Counted from the stretch's first letter, positions 16,042-24,819 are shown. The stretch is 44,005 nt of DNA from Flavicella sp042091695 (GCA_042091695.1 JBELHA010000025.1:1-44005), one strand, 5' to 3'. Notes: generated by a model from the letters alone, not told the origin. A program made the numbers and translations.

Positions 16042-17694
16042 TTATTCGTTCAACCCCTTAGTAAATCTCTCAGGGTCCGCGGCTAGATGGTATCTAGGAT
16101 CGTCAATATCATCGACGATAACTTTTTGGAAATTTGGATTTCCTTTCATCAATAAGACCTTACACTCCTTACTCAAATGCTTAAGTTTTACTGATTTTCC
16201 AGCTTCCTTGTATTTATCTACAATAGAGGATATGGCCTCAATAGCAGAATGGTCACTGACACGAGACTCTACAAAATCGATTTCAACTCCATCAGGATCA
16301 TTCTTTACATCAAACTTCTCGTTGAAAGCACTTACAGAACCAAAAAATAAAGGTCCCCATATTTCATAAATCTTAGTACCGTCTTCTTTGACACGTTTTC
16401 TTGCTCTAATACGTGTTGCATTTTCCCAAGCAAACACCAAAGCAGAAATAATCACCCCTACAAATACAGCTATTGCCAAATCGAAAAATACAGTTACAGC
16501 TGAAACTATAATCAAAACAACCGCATCAGCAACAGGTATTTTACGTAAAATTCTAAAACTAGACCAAGCAAATGTTTCAATAACCATCATAAACATCACC
16601 CCAACTAAAGCTGCAATAGGTACTTGTTCTATGTATTGATCTGTGAACAATATAAATGTCAACAATGTCAAAGCCATCATGATTCCGGACAACCTTCCTC
16701 TTCCTCCTGCATTGATATTGATTACGGTTTGACCAATCATACCACATCCACCAGTTCCTCCAAACAAACCACTTACTATATTCCCAGCACCTTGTGCGAT
16801 ACACTCTCGGTTACCATTACCTCTAGACTCTGTCAAATCGTCTACCAAATTCATCGTCATCAAAGACTCGATCAATCCTACAGACGCAGCTAAAAAAGCA
16901 TAAGGCAAAACAAACATAAAAGTGTCCATATTGATTGGTAAGTTAGCCCACAACTCCTTGTTAGGAGTTGGAAATTCCCCTTTCAATCCTTCTCCTCCAC
17001 CTTCAATAATATAAGACCCTACTGTACTAACATCCAAACCACCAAAAACAACAATACCAGTTGTAACAAGAATAGCAGTCAATGCTGCAGGTATTTTCTT
17101 TGTCAATTTAGGGAGCAACCATATAATAGCCATCGTAAGTGCAACCAAAGCTAGCATTACATACAATTCGGTTCCTTGCATAGGGATATTTAAATATTTT
17201 TTCACCCCGTCAGCAGCTACTTCCATTTCTTTATGAGAAAACATACGTACTTGTGCCATAAAAATGACAATAGCCAATCCGTTAACAAACCCCATCATTA
17301 CTGGATGCGGAATCAATCTTACAAAACGTCCCAATTTCAATACTCCTGCTCCCACTTGAATCACTCCCATCAAAATAACGGCAGCCAACAAATAGAAATA
17401 GCCCATATTTTCAACAGGCGCGTCAAACAACATACCTTTAGAATGTCCTTCAGAAATCATGTGCACAAAAATAACGGCAACAGCACCTGCAGCCCCAGAA
17501 ATCAAACCTGGTCTACCGCCAAAAACAGCCGTAATTAAACCAATCATAAAAGCTCCAGACAAAGCCACCAAAGGATCTATCTGAGCAACAAAAGCAAAGG
17601 CAACCACTTCTGGAATCATTGCTAGTGATACTGTAATCCCGGCAAAGATGTCATCTTTTGGGTTTTGAACTAATTTCTTGATAAAGTCAGTCAT
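16042..17694 (-). CDS. SulP family inorganic anion transporter
   Basis: A 550-residue inner-membrane transporter of the SLC26/SulP family, which moves sulfate, bicarbonate or other small anions with Na+ or H+. The N-terminal transport domain (about 1-400) has many membrane segments and the family motifs GRPGLISGAAGAVAVIF (around 60-76) and GLFGGTGGCGMIGQT. The C-terminal STAS domain (about 440-540) includes SRVSDHSAIEAI. Substrate cannot be fixed by sequence; in marine bacteria many such proteins are Na+/bicarbonate (BicA-like) importers. Transcribed from a good promoter and followed by the VTT gene. Confidence 0.92.
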   Translation of the reverse strand: MTDFIKKLVQNPKDDIFAGITVSLAMIPEVVAFAFVAQIDPLVALSGAFMIGLITAVFGGRPGLISGAAGAVAVIFVHMISEGHSKGMLFDAPVENMGYFYLLAAVILMGVIQVGAGVLKLGRFVRLIPHPVMMGFVNGLAIVIFMAQVRMFSHKEMEVAADGVKKYLNIPMQGTELYVMLALVALTMAIIWLLPKLTKKIPAALTAILVTTGIVVFGGLDVSTVGSYIIEGGGEGLKGEFPTPNKELWANLPINMDTFMFVLPYAFLAASVGLIESLMTMNLVDDLTESRGNGNRECIAQGAGNIVSGLFGGTGGCGMIGQTVININAGGRGRLSGIMMALTLLTFILFTDQYIEQVPIAALVGVMFMMVIETFAWSSFRILRKIPVADAVVLIIVSAVTVFFDLAIAVFVGVIISALVFAWENATRIRARKRVKEDGTKIYEIWGPLFFGSVSAFNEKFDVKNDPDGVEIDFVESRVSDHSAIEAISSIVDKYKEAGKSVKLKHLSKECKVLLMKGNPNFQKVIVDDIDDPRYHLAADPERFTKGLNE

Positions 17695-17720
17695 GCTATT
17701 CTGTATTTTTTAATAAGGTG

Positions 17721-17749
17721 CAAAAATACAGTAATATTTTTACTTACAA
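17721..17749 (-). promoter_or_regulatory. SulP gene promoter
   Basis: On the minus strand: TTG (17749-17747), 18-base spacer, TATTTTTG (17728-17721), then 26 bases to the ATG. A full match to the flavobacterial consensus. Confidence 0.7.
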
Positions 17750-17799
17750 GGATAATAATAGCTTAAGTAGCATATTTTACAATTTCATAAAAAAATATC

Positions 17800-18381
17800 T
17801 CAAAATAGCAGCTTGATATTCTCATAAGTATTTGAAAGTGCCTGTTTGACTTCTTTGGGGTTTTTAAAATCTACTACAGTGATACCTTCTTCTTCTTGAG
17901 GCACCAAAATAGCAGTAGAGTCTGTAGTCATCTCAAACCAATAGGTAACTTTCAAACGTACTTCGCCTTTGAAATCAAACACATGATAGGTGGTTTCAAG
18001 TGGGTGTTGAATTTTTAATGCATCAATTCCACACTCTTCTTGCACTTCACGCAATGCAGCTTCTTCAATAGATTCGCCTTTTTCAACATGTCCCTTGGGC
18101 AAATCCCATTTTCCTAACCGATAAATAAACAGTATTTCTTTTGACTCATTGTATACTTTGCCCCCTGCAGCTGCTATCACCTTAAAATTGGCTTGAAATG
18201 ATTCCCAATCTTTATTGAGATCAAGACACAGAAGTTGAATACCCTTACATGAATCTGAAAAAATAAGATTTCTCAAGGCATCGAAAGAAACAGCAGTGAA
18301 ATTCAAACAAACAAAATTCTCGCCAACATCATAAGAATCCGTTAGTAGAATTGGCTTGTCATTCATAAAAACTTTATACAT
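17800..18381 (-). CDS. NUDIX hydrolase
   Basis: A 193-residue hydrolase of nucleoside-diphosphate-linked compounds. The Nudix box is perfect at residues 97-119 (GHVEKGESIEEAALREVQEE, then CGI), following the GX5EX7REUXEEXGU pattern that binds the catalytic metal. An N-terminal domain of about 80 residues (MYKVFMNDKPILLTD and onward) precedes it. I start at 18381 because MYKVF matches the usual flavobacterial form; ATGs at 18402 (overlapping pyrE) and 18366 are alternatives. The substrate is unknown. The gene is head to head with pyrE, its start codon lying within the pyrE -7 box. Confidence 0.88.
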   Translation of the reverse strand: MYKVFMNDKPILLTDSYDVGENFVCLNFTAVSFDALRNLIFSDSCKGIQLLCLDLNKDWESFQANFKVIAAAGGKVYNESKEILFIYRLGKWDLPKGHVEKGESIEEAALREVQEECGIDALKIQHPLETTYHVFDFKGEVRLKVTYWFEMTTDSTAILVPQEEEGITVVDFKNPKEVKQALSNTYENIKLLF

Positions 18382-18384
18382 TTG
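18356..18384 (+). promoter_or_regulatory. pyrE promoter inside the NUDIX gene
   Basis: TTG (18356-18358), 18-base spacer, TACATTTG (18377-18384), then four bases to the pyrE ATG at 18389. The -7 box covers the NUDIX start codon (18379-18381). Predicted pyrE transcription begins at or next to its start codon. Confidence 0.7.
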
Positions 18385-18388
18385 CAAC

Positions 18389-19030
18389 ATGATTTTGAAC
18401 AAAGATACAGCAAATGCTACCGCAAAAATGCTTTTGGAAGTAAAAGCAATAAAACTAGAACCTAAGAACCCTTTTACATGGGCATCAGGATGGAAATCTC
18501 CAATCTATTGTGATAATAGAATTACCCTTTCCTATCCAGAAGTAAGGAAATTTATAACACAGCAAATGGCTGCTACTATAGTCGAAAAATACGGAAAACC
18601 CGAAGCTATCGCTGGAGTAGCTACAGGAGCTATAGCCATTGGTATTATGGTGGCTGAAGCATTGGATGTACCTTTTGTTTATGTTAGACCAGAAGCAAAA
18701 AAACACGGAAGACAGAATCAAATAGAAGGCTACTTAAAAGAAGGAAGTAGTGTTGTGGTTATAGAAGACCTTATCAGTACAGGTAAAAGTAGTTTACATG
18801 CTGTGGAGGCGCTTCACAAAGCAAATGCAAACATACTAGGTATGTTGGCTATTTTCACATATGGTTTTGACGTAGCTGAAGCAAACTTCAAAGCAGCCAA
18901 TGTTGAATTAATTACGTTGAGCAACTACAACCACCTTCTTGAACAAGCGCTTGAAGACGCCTATATCTCAGAAGAAGAAAAGGAAACACTAGCGCTATGG
19001 AAAAAAAATCCAAATACTTGGATGCAATAA
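18389..19030 (+). CDS. pyrE: Orotate phosphoribosyltransferase
   Basis: Joins orotate and PRPP to form OMP in de novo pyrimidine synthesis. I start at 18389 (MILNKDTANATAK); the longer frame from 18356 lies upstream of the promoter box and would overlap the NUDIX gene. The 213-residue enzyme has the PRPP-binding motif VVVIEDLISTGKSS at 122-135 and the flexible catalytic loop RPEAKKHGRQNQIEG from 100. Dimeric and cytosolic in characterised species. A gene for an SRPBCC protein follows after 22 bases. The 5' end is interlocked with the NUDIX gene. Confidence 0.96.
   Translation: MILNKDTANATAKMLLEVKAIKLEPKNPFTWASGWKSPIYCDNRITLSYPEVRKFITQQMAATIVEKYGKPEAIAGVATGAIAIGIMVAEALDVPFVYVRPEAKKHGRQNQIEGYLKEGSSVVVIEDLISTGKSSLHAVEALHKANANILGMLAIFTYGFDVAEANFKAANVELITLSNYNHLLEQALEDAYISEEEKETLALWKKNPNTWMQ
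18400..18407 (-). promoter_or_regulatory. NUDIX promoter -7 box inside pyrE
   Basis: TATCTTTG on the minus strand, exact consensus, 18 bases upstream of the NUDIX ATG and within codons 4-7 of pyrE. A TTG (18425-18423) sits 15 bases upstream, slightly short spacing. Confidence 0.55.
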
Positions 19031-19052
19031 AAACCAAACCAAATAGAAACCA

Positions 19053-19442
19053 ATGAATTTAGAAAGCAAAAAAATTACAATCTCAAAAAAACCGCAATAT
19101 ATATTTGAGAAACTAGAAAACCTAGCCTCTTTCGAAGGATTAATGCCTGACAATATAGAGAAATTCGAAATTGATGGAGACTCTTTTATTTTTGGTTTAA
19201 AGGGGATGCCTGAAATTAGACTTGTACTCAAAGAAAAAATAGAGTATTCTCGTATCGTACTTGGAGCTGCAAGTAGTAAAATACCTTTTACACTCAGTCT
19301 TGAGTTGAAGGAATTGGAAGAAAACAAGACAGAGGCACAATTGTTATTCAATGGCCAATTCAACCCGATGATAGGCGTGATGGTGAAAAAACCACTCACA
19401 GGCTTTATTACAAACTTGATTGAGAATATAGAGAAATTATAA
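19053..19442 (+). CDS. SRPBCC-fold protein
   Basis: A 129-residue cytosolic protein resembling the SRPBCC (START/Bet v 1-like) fold. The N-terminal strand with SKKPQYIFEKLENLASFEGLMP is followed by alternating strands (FEIDGDSFIFGLKGMPEIRL, then LSLELKELEENKTEAQLLF) and a long C-terminal helix (FITNLIENIEKL). These proteins bind hydrophobic ligands in a deep cavity, but the ligand here is unknown. It lies 22 bases after pyrE and shares its terminator, so they are probably co-transcribed. The link to pyrimidine synthesis is not understood. Confidence 0.75.
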   Translation: MNLESKKITISKKPQYIFEKLENLASFEGLMPDNIEKFEIDGDSFIFGLKGMPEIRLVLKEKIEYSRIVLGAASSKIPFTLSLELKELEENKTEAQLLFNGQFNPMIGVMVKKPLTGFITNLIENIEKL

Positions 19443-19461
19443 TAACAACTATTACACATAT

Positions 19462-19495
19462 AAAAAAGGACATTCGCTAAGAATGTCCTTTTTTT
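19462..19495. terminator. Bidirectional terminator
   Basis: A 14-bp stem (19462-19475 with 19481-19494), five-base loop, flanked by A and T tracts. Ends the pyrE/SRPBCC unit on plus and birA on minus, which converge. Confidence 0.88.
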
Positions 19496-19508
19496 AATTC
19501 TCAATAAT

Positions 19509-20243
19509 TCAGTAAACAAAACGAATCTCTTTCAGATTATATAAAACCACTGAATCATCCGTCAATTCAACAGATAATTTTCCTTCATGAGTGACATCTA
19601 TTATTTTGCCCATAAAAACAACTCCTAGCTTATCAGCAAACATAGCAGGTGCTTGATATTTATATAAAACAGATAGATAATTATTTTTTAGGGAAGAAAA
19701 TGATGTAGGCAAACAATTTTCAAGCTCATAGCGTATAGATTTTAAGATGGAATCTAATAAAATATCCTTATCAAGCTGCGCTCCCAACACATTAGAGACT
19801 GAAGATGCATGAGGTAGATCAGAACCAAAAAAAGATTGATTAACATTCAATCCGAGACCAATAATACTGTGTTGCACTACCCCACCTTTGATAGTATTTT
19901 CTAATAATAATCCTCCTAACTTAGAATTACCTGACATAATGTCGTTTGGCCACTTTAAAGACAACTTGGGAATCTTATACTTATTTAGAGTCTTGTAAAT
20001 TGCTATAGCGGTAGCCATACTTAAAAAAAAGCTATCCTCAATTGCATAGTTTTCAAGGCGACAATAAACACTAAAAAGCAGGTTTTTATTGGGTTCAGAC
20101 AACCATTTGGCACCCATTTGACCTCGGCCTTCACCTTGAGATTCGGTAGTCACAACCGTGAAATTATTTAGCATAGTGTTGGCTGCCATGTTTTTCAAAA
20201 AAGTATTTGTAGAAGTGGTGGCATCAAGTTTGATTATATCCAT
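19509..20243 (-). CDS. birA: Biotin--[acetyl-CoA-carboxylase] ligase
   Basis: Attaches biotin to the carboxyl-carrier lysine of biotin-dependent carboxylases through biotinyl-5'-AMP. I start at 20243 (MDIIKLDATTSTNTFLK); an upstream frame to 20270 adds nine unlikely residues. The 244-residue protein has the biotin-binding motif GRGQMGAKW at 39-47, KWPNDI at 97-102 and KLGGLLLE, followed by a small C-terminal beta domain. There is no N-terminal helix-turn-helix, so it is a ligase only (class I) and does not act as a repressor. Divergent from rsfS with an 83-base spacer. Confidence 0.94.
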   Translation of the reverse strand: MDIIKLDATTSTNTFLKNMAANTMLNNFTVVTTESQGEGRGQMGAKWLSEPNKNLLFSVYCRLENYAIEDSFFLSMATAIAIYKTLNKYKIPKLSLKWPNDIMSGNSKLGGLLLENTIKGGVVQHSIIGLGLNVNQSFFGSDLPHASSVSNVLGAQLDKDILLDSILKSIRYELENCLPTSFSSLKNNYLSVLYKYQAPAMFADKLGVVFMGKIIDVTHEGKLSVELTDDSVVLYNLKEIRFVY

Positions 20244-20297
20244 ACAATAATATAATAATAAAGGTTGCAAATACGTGCATAAATTAATAAAAAACGA

Positions 20298-20305
20298 TAA
20301 CTTTG
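20298..20305 (+). promoter_or_regulatory. rsfS-ftsH operon promoter -7 box
   Basis: TAACTTTG, exact consensus, ends 21 bases before the rsfS ATG. The only nearby TTG upstream (20265-20267) is 30 bases away, too far for a normal -33 element. Confidence 0.55.
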
Positions 20306-20326
20306 CTACAAATTAAATAAATTTTA

Positions 20327-20698
20327 ATGGCTAAAAAAAACATTAGTACAGACGAGCTAATCGCGACGATAATCAAAGGAATTGAAGAGGTAAAAGGAGA
20401 AGATATCCAACTATTAGACCTTAGAGATATTGAAAATACCGTATGTGACTATTTTATAGTTTGTTCAGGTAATTCAAATACGCAAGTGAAAGCCATTTCT
20501 GGATCCGTTCAAAAAATTGTCGGAAAAGAAGCGCAAGAGAAAGCATGGCATGTAGAAGGAGAATCTGTTGCAGAATGGGTATTAATGGATTATGTAAATG
20601 TTGTTGTTCATGTATTTCAAAAACAAATACGTGAATTTTATGACATTGAAAGCCTTTGGGGTGATGCTAAAATCACAACTATTTCTTCATCTAAATAA
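20327..20698 (+). CDS. rsfS: Ribosomal silencing factor RsfS
   Basis: Binds ribosomal protein L14 and blocks joining of the subunits when nutrients are scarce. The 123-residue protein shows the RsfS/Iojap pattern: ENTVCDYFIVCSGNSNTQVKAI, then EGESVAEWVLMDYVNVVVHVF, then the C-terminal REFYDIESLWGDA. Full length. It is the first gene of a plus-strand operon and lies six bases before ftsH, an arrangement that I recall as usual in Flavobacteriia. Confidence 0.95.
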   Translation: MAKKNISTDELIATIIKGIEEVKGEDIQLLDLRDIENTVCDYFIVCSGNSNTQVKAISGSVQKIVGKEAQEKAWHVEGESVAEWVLMDYVNVVVHVFQKQIREFYDIESLWGDAKITTISSSK

Positions 20699-20704
20699 AA
20701 AAAC

Positions 20705-22729
20705 ATGTCTTCAGATAAAAATAACAAAAAATTAAAAGAATCTAATTTCAAACCTAAATTCAATTTTTATTGGATATACGGAGGTCTATTCGTTCTATTC
20801 ATTGTGTTTCAATGGTTCAGTAGTGGAAGCATGACACAAAGAGAAATTTCTCAAAATAGATTTGAATCGATTTTAAACAGCAATGATATCTCTGATATCG
20901 TTATTGTAAACAGAAAAACGGCTCAACTCTTTATTAAAGAAGAAGCGCAATCTAAATCTGAATACAAAGAGATTACAAGCACTAGTTTTTTCAACAAAAA
21001 TGCTCCTATGTTTGAGTATAAATTTGGAGATTTACAAAATTTTGAAAAAAAATTAGACACTGCTGCCTCAGAATACGATTTAGATTTTGACAAACGCAAT
21101 GACGAACAAACAGATTTACTAGACTCTGTTTTAGCATACCTACCATTTATCTTCTTAATTGGTCTTTGGATATTCTTTATGAGAAGAATGTCTGGAGGAG
21201 GAGGAGCCGGAGGTGGCGGAGGTCAAATATTTAATATTGGAAAATCAAAAGCCAAGTTATTTGACCAAGATCAAAAAGTAAAAGTAACATTTAAAGATGT
21301 TGCAGGATTACAGGGAGCTAAAGAAGAAGTTCAAGAAATTGTTGATTTCTTGAAGAAACCTGAAAAATATACATCTTTAGGAGGTAAAATTCCTAAAGGA
21401 GCCTTACTAGTTGGTTCACCAGGAACCGGAAAGACCTTATTAGCAAAAGCTGTTGCAGGAGAAGCAGGAGTTCCATTCTTTTCATTATCTGGTTCTGACT
21501 TCGTAGAAATGTTCGTAGGTGTAGGTGCATCTAGAGTTAGAGATTTATTCAAACAAGCACAACAAAAATCACCTTCTATAATATTTATTGATGAAATAGA
21601 TGCAATCGGGCGTGCCAGAGGTAAGAACAATATGACTGGTGGTAATGACGAAAGAGAAAATACACTGAATCAGTTGCTTACAGAAATGGACGGTTTTGGA
21701 ACAGACACCAACGTAATTGTTATTGCAGCAACAAACAGGGCTGATGTTTTGGACAAAGCTTTGATGAGAGCAGGTCGTTTTGACAGGCAAATCATTGTAG
21801 ATCTTCCCGATTTAAATGAACGTAAAGCAATCTTTGAAGTGCATATGAAACCTTTGAAACTAGACAAAGGAGTAAATTCAGAGTTTTTATCACAACAAAC
21901 GCCTGGTTTTTCAGGGGCTGATATTGCAAACCTTTGTAATGAATCTGCTTTGATTGCAGCAAGAAAAGGAAACGAATCTATTGAGAATCAAGATTTTTTA
22001 GATGCTGTTGATAGGATTGTTGGAGGATTAGAAAAGAAAAATAAAATCATCTCGGTAAAAGAGAAGAAGACAATAGCATACCATGAAGCTGGACATGCGA
22101 CAGCTAGTTGGATGTTAGAACACGCTGCACCTTTGATCAAAGTTACCATCGTTCCAAGAGGACAGTCCCTTGGTGCCGCTTGGTATCTTCCAGAAGAGAG
22201 AATGATTGTTCAGACAGAGCAAATGTTAGATGAGATGTGTGCTACCTTAGCAGGTCGTGCAGCTGAAAAAGTAATGTTTGACAAAATTTCTACAGGAGCA
22301 CTTAACGACTTGGAAAAAGTTACAAAGCAAGCAAAAGCGATTGTGAGTGTTTATGGTTTAAATGAAAAAATAGGAAACATCACCTATTATGATTCATCTG
22401 GTCAAAACGAGTATGGATTTTCAAAACCATATAGTGAAGAAACTGCCAAAACTATCGATGAGGAAATTTCAAGAATTATTGAAGAACAATACCAACGTGC
22501 AATTAATATATTAACTGAGAACAAAGAAAAATTGGTTACTCTAGCTGAATTATTATTGGAAAAAGAAGTCATCTTTAAAGACGATTTGGTATCTATTTTC
22601 GGTAAACGTCCCTTTGAAGAAGAAATAAAAATCGAACAAAAGAAAACTGAAGAACAGACAACTGAAGAACAAACAATAGAGGAGAGTTCAGAACTGAAGG
22701 ACGAAGAAACTACTTCATCTGAGAAATAA
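20705..22729 (+). CDS. ftsH: ATP-dependent zinc metalloprotease FtsH
   Basis: A membrane-bound AAA+ protease that degrades misassembled membrane proteins and regulatory substrates as a hexamer. The 674-residue protein has two membrane segments (about 22-42 and 138-157) flanking a periplasmic region, then a glycine-rich linker (SGGGGAGGGGGQIF). The AAA domain has Walker A GSPGTGKT at 237-244, Walker B IIFIDEIDAIG and the SRH ending RAGRFDRQI. The zinc-binding HEAGH is at 460-464. The C-terminus ends in a charged tail of about 35 residues with TEEQT repeats. Next in the operon are LUD, cdsA and psd genes; in E. coli FtsH controls lipid balance by degrading LpxC, so linkage to lipid genes is suggestive only. 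Confidence 0.97.
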   Translation: MSSDKNNKKLKESNFKPKFNFYWIYGGLFVLFIVFQWFSSGSMTQREISQNRFESILNSNDISDIVIVNRKTAQLFIKEEAQSKSEYKEITSTSFFNKNAPMFEYKFGDLQNFEKKLDTAASEYDLDFDKRNDEQTDLLDSVLAYLPFIFLIGLWIFFMRRMSGGGGAGGGGGQIFNIGKSKAKLFDQDQKVKVTFKDVAGLQGAKEEVQEIVDFLKKPEKYTSLGGKIPKGALLVGSPGTGKTLLAKAVAGEAGVPFFSLSGSDFVEMFVGVGASRVRDLFKQAQQKSPSIIFIDEIDAIGRARGKNNMTGGNDERENTLNQLLTEMDGFGTDTNVIVIAATNRADVLDKALMRAGRFDRQIIVDLPDLNERKAIFEVHMKPLKLDKGVNSEFLSQQTPGFSGADIANLCNESALIAARKGNESIENQDFLDAVDRIVGGLEKKNKIISVKEKKTIAYHEAGHATASWMLEHAAPLIKVTIVPRGQSLGAAWYLPEERMIVQTEQMLDEMCATLAGRAAEKVMFDKISTGALNDLEKVTKQAKAIVSVYGLNEKIGNITYYDSSGQNEYGFSKPYSEETAKTIDEEISRIIEEQYQRAINILTENKEKLVTLAELLLEKEVIFKDDLVSIFGKRPFEEEIKIEQKKTEEQTTEEQTIEESSELKDEETTSSEK

Positions 22730-22769
22730 TTTAAACATCCCTTTTTAATTAATAGACATTCTAAGAAAA

Positions 22770-23363
22770 ATGAATTTTTTTAAAAAGTTTTTAGGTCTAA
22801 AAAAGGAATCTTCTGAAGAAAAAAAACTTGAAAACATAGAAGTTAACCTCTCTTTGGATGATTTGTTTGTACACAATTTTATTCAAAAAGGGGGCAAGTT
22901 TCTCTATTGCACTACCCATCAAGAAATCATCGATTATCTCGTTTCTATTTTAGATGAAAACAAGTGGAATAGTTTGACATGTTTAAAACAAGATTTTTTT
23001 GCAAAATATACAGATTGTCTTTCGACTGAGATCACAAACGATACAAATTTAAAAAATGCTTTTCTTACGGATTGTGAATATTTGATTTCTCAAAATGGCA
23101 ATATACTGTTTTCGTCAAATCAATTACAGGGCAATAAATTGAATAATTTAACAGGAGATTTTATTGTCGTGGCAAATACCAGTCAGATAGTTAGAAATAT
23201 GGGAGAAAGTCTTACGGGAATTAAAAATAAATACAAAGAAAATATCCCTTCTAATATTTCATCTATCCGAAATTACAACCGCTCTAAAGATGAAGATAAT
23301 TTTATATCATCTGAAAACAGCAATTCAAAAAACACTTATTTATTACTTTTTGAAGATTTATAA
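22770..23363 (+). CDS. LUD-domain (LutC/YkgG-like) protein
   Basis: A 197-residue cytosolic protein with a LUD domain, related to LutC/YkgG of lactate oxidation but without the iron-sulfur subunits LutA/LutB nearby. Visible features are an N-terminal charged stretch (KKESSEEKKLENIE), a core from about 35 to 130 including TDCEYLISQNGNILFSS, then DFIVVANTSQIVRNMGESL. The last 40 residues are serine/asparagine-rich, ending LLLFEDL. It sits 40 bases after ftsH and three before cdsA. A role in lactate metabolism is doubtful in this setting; the stand-alone form is probably regulatory or enzymatic in an unknown way. Confidence 0.75.
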   Translation: MNFFKKFLGLKKESSEEKKLENIEVNLSLDDLFVHNFIQKGGKFLYCTTHQEIIDYLVSILDENKWNSLTCLKQDFFAKYTDCLSTEITNDTNLKNAFLTDCEYLISQNGNILFSSNQLQGNKLNNLTGDFIVVANTSQIVRNMGESLTGIKNKYKENIPSNISSIRNYNRSKDEDNFISSENSNSKNTYLLLFEDL

Positions 23364-23366
23364 TAT

Positions 23367-24179
23367 ATGAATACTATGATTAAGAGAGGGCTTTCTGGAG
23401 CTGTATATGTTTTATTGCTTATAAGTTGTATATCGTACAATGAAACTTCTTTTTTCCTATTGTTTTTTGGGCTTATGCTCATAAGTATCTTTGAATTTTC
23501 AAAGATGATACAAAACAGTGAATATCTAGTGTACGGGATTGGATCTTCTATCTTACTGAGTCAATACGAAGGGGTACCAATTTCTTTTAGCAATCACTTT
23601 CAAAGCATTGCTATACTAATGGTTTTAATTTTAGTTATCAAAGAATTACTGCACAAAGATAACAATGCAATACACAAACTCTCACAAGCAGCAATAACAA
23701 CATTATATACGGTTGTTCCTTATGTGTTTATTATTAAGATACCTTATTTGAATACGCAGCATACATATGAAGGCATCATTATATTCATGGTATTTATTTT
23801 AATTTGGGCAAACGATTCTTTTGCTTATTTGATTGGAAAATCTATAGGGAAAAACAAATTATTTGAACGTATTTCACCCAATAAAACGATTGAAGGTTTT
23901 ATTGGAGGCGTGCTCGCGACCATGACACTTTCATATTTTATTGGAAATCAATTTGACATCCTAACCCCTATTCAGTGGTCTGTAATAGGAGGGTTAGTAA
24001 GTATATTTGGAGTGATTGGTGACTTGATAGCATCTCAATTCAAAAGAATCACAAAAGTAAAAGATACAGGAAAAATTATACCCGGTCACGGGGGAGTTAT
24101 TGATCGCTTAGATAGTGCTATCTTTGCATCACCATTTATATATTTATATTTAAAATTCATTTTAGAAAATGTTTCATAA
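23367..24179 (+). CDS. cdsA: Phosphatidate cytidylyltransferase
   Basis: Makes CDP-diacylglycerol from phosphatidate and CTP, the branch point for membrane phospholipids. The 270-residue integral membrane protein has about eight hydrophobic segments. The family signature is at 223-250 (SQFKRITKVKDTGKIIPGHG followed by GVIDRLDS), with the conserved lysines and aspartates of the catalytic site. The start at 23367 gives MNTMIKRGLSGAVYV; ATG at 23376 is an alternative. It overlaps psd by 11 bases, which implies coupled translation. Confidence 0.95.
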   Translation: MNTMIKRGLSGAVYVLLLISCISYNETSFFLLFFGLMLISIFEFSKMIQNSEYLVYGIGSSILLSQYEGVPISFSNHFQSIAILMVLILVIKELLHKDNNAIHKLSQAAITTLYTVVPYVFIIKIPYLNTQHTYEGIIIFMVFILIWANDSFAYLIGKSIGKNKLFERISPNKTIEGFIGGVLATMTLSYFIGNQFDILTPIQWSVIGGLVSIFGVIGDLIASQFKRITKVKDTGKIIPGHGGVIDRLDSAIFASPFIYLYLKFILENVS

Positions 24180-24819
24180 AGAAGGAAATGCCAGTATCGC
24201 TTTGGCAATTGTAATTGCAACAGTAGGAGTATTAGTAACAGACAAATATGTAGAACTCAATTGGCTGATGTACTTGTCCTACGCAATTTGTACATTCATA
24301 CTTGTAATCATATTACAATTTTTTAGAAACCCTAAAAGAAACACAACTTTTGGTGACAACCATGTTGTAGCACCTGTAGATGGAAAAGTAGTAGTGATTG
24401 AAGAAGTATATGAACCTGAATATTTTAAAGACAAAAGAATTCAAGTTTCTATATTTATGTCACCTATAAATGTTCACGTAACAAGATACGGTCTAAGTGG
24501 TATTGTCAAATTCAGCAAATACCATCCTGGGAAATATCTAGTAGCATGGCACCCAAAAGCCTCAGAAGAAAATGAACGCAGCACTGTAGTCGTTGAAAAT
24601 CCAGTTTTTGGAGAAGTATTGTACCGACAAATTGCAGGAGCTTTAGCAAGAAGAATTGTGAATTATGCAAAAAAAGACATGCAAGTGGTGCAAGGTACAG
24701 ATGCTGGTTTTATAAAATTTGGTTCAAGAGTTGATTTATTCTTACCTTTAAACGCAAATATTAAAGTAGAATTAAATCAAGTAGTAAAAGGAGCAGAAAA
24801 TATAATTGCCTCGATCTAA
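24169..24819 (+). CDS. psd: Phosphatidylserine decarboxylase proenzyme (short type)
   Basis: Converts phosphatidylserine to phosphatidylethanolamine using a pyruvoyl group made by self-cleavage. The 216-residue protein has an N-terminal membrane hairpin (about 12-50). A beta-rich body follows with APVDGKVVVIEEV and FMSPINVHVTRYG. The processing site is FGSRVD, with cleavage expected between G185 and S186, typical of the short type used by many non-enteric bacteria (enteric PSD is over 300 residues). It follows cdsA with overlap; pssA is not in the window. The acyl-CoA-binding protein gene begins 10 bases after its stop. Confidence 0.93.
   Translation: MFHKEGNASIALAIVIATVGVLVTDKYVELNWLMYLSYAICTFILVIILQFFRNPKRNTTFGDNHVVAPVDGKVVVIEEVYEPEYFKDKRIQVSIFMSPINVHVTRYGLSGIVKFSKYHPGKYLVAWHPKASEENERSTVVVENPVFGEVLYRQIAGALARRIVNYAKKDMQVVQGTDAGFIKFGSRVDLFLPLNANIKVELNQVVKGAENIIASI

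Noticed and set aside
18356..18388. Longer pyrE N-terminus from ATG 18356
   Set aside because: It begins within the pyrE -33 element, runs through its -7 box and overlaps the NUDIX gene; PyrE proteins start near MILNKDTA.
22630..22729. Repeated TEEQT units at the end of ftsH, a possible tandem repeat element
   Set aside because: It is the low-complexity charged tail usual for FtsH, within the reading frame.
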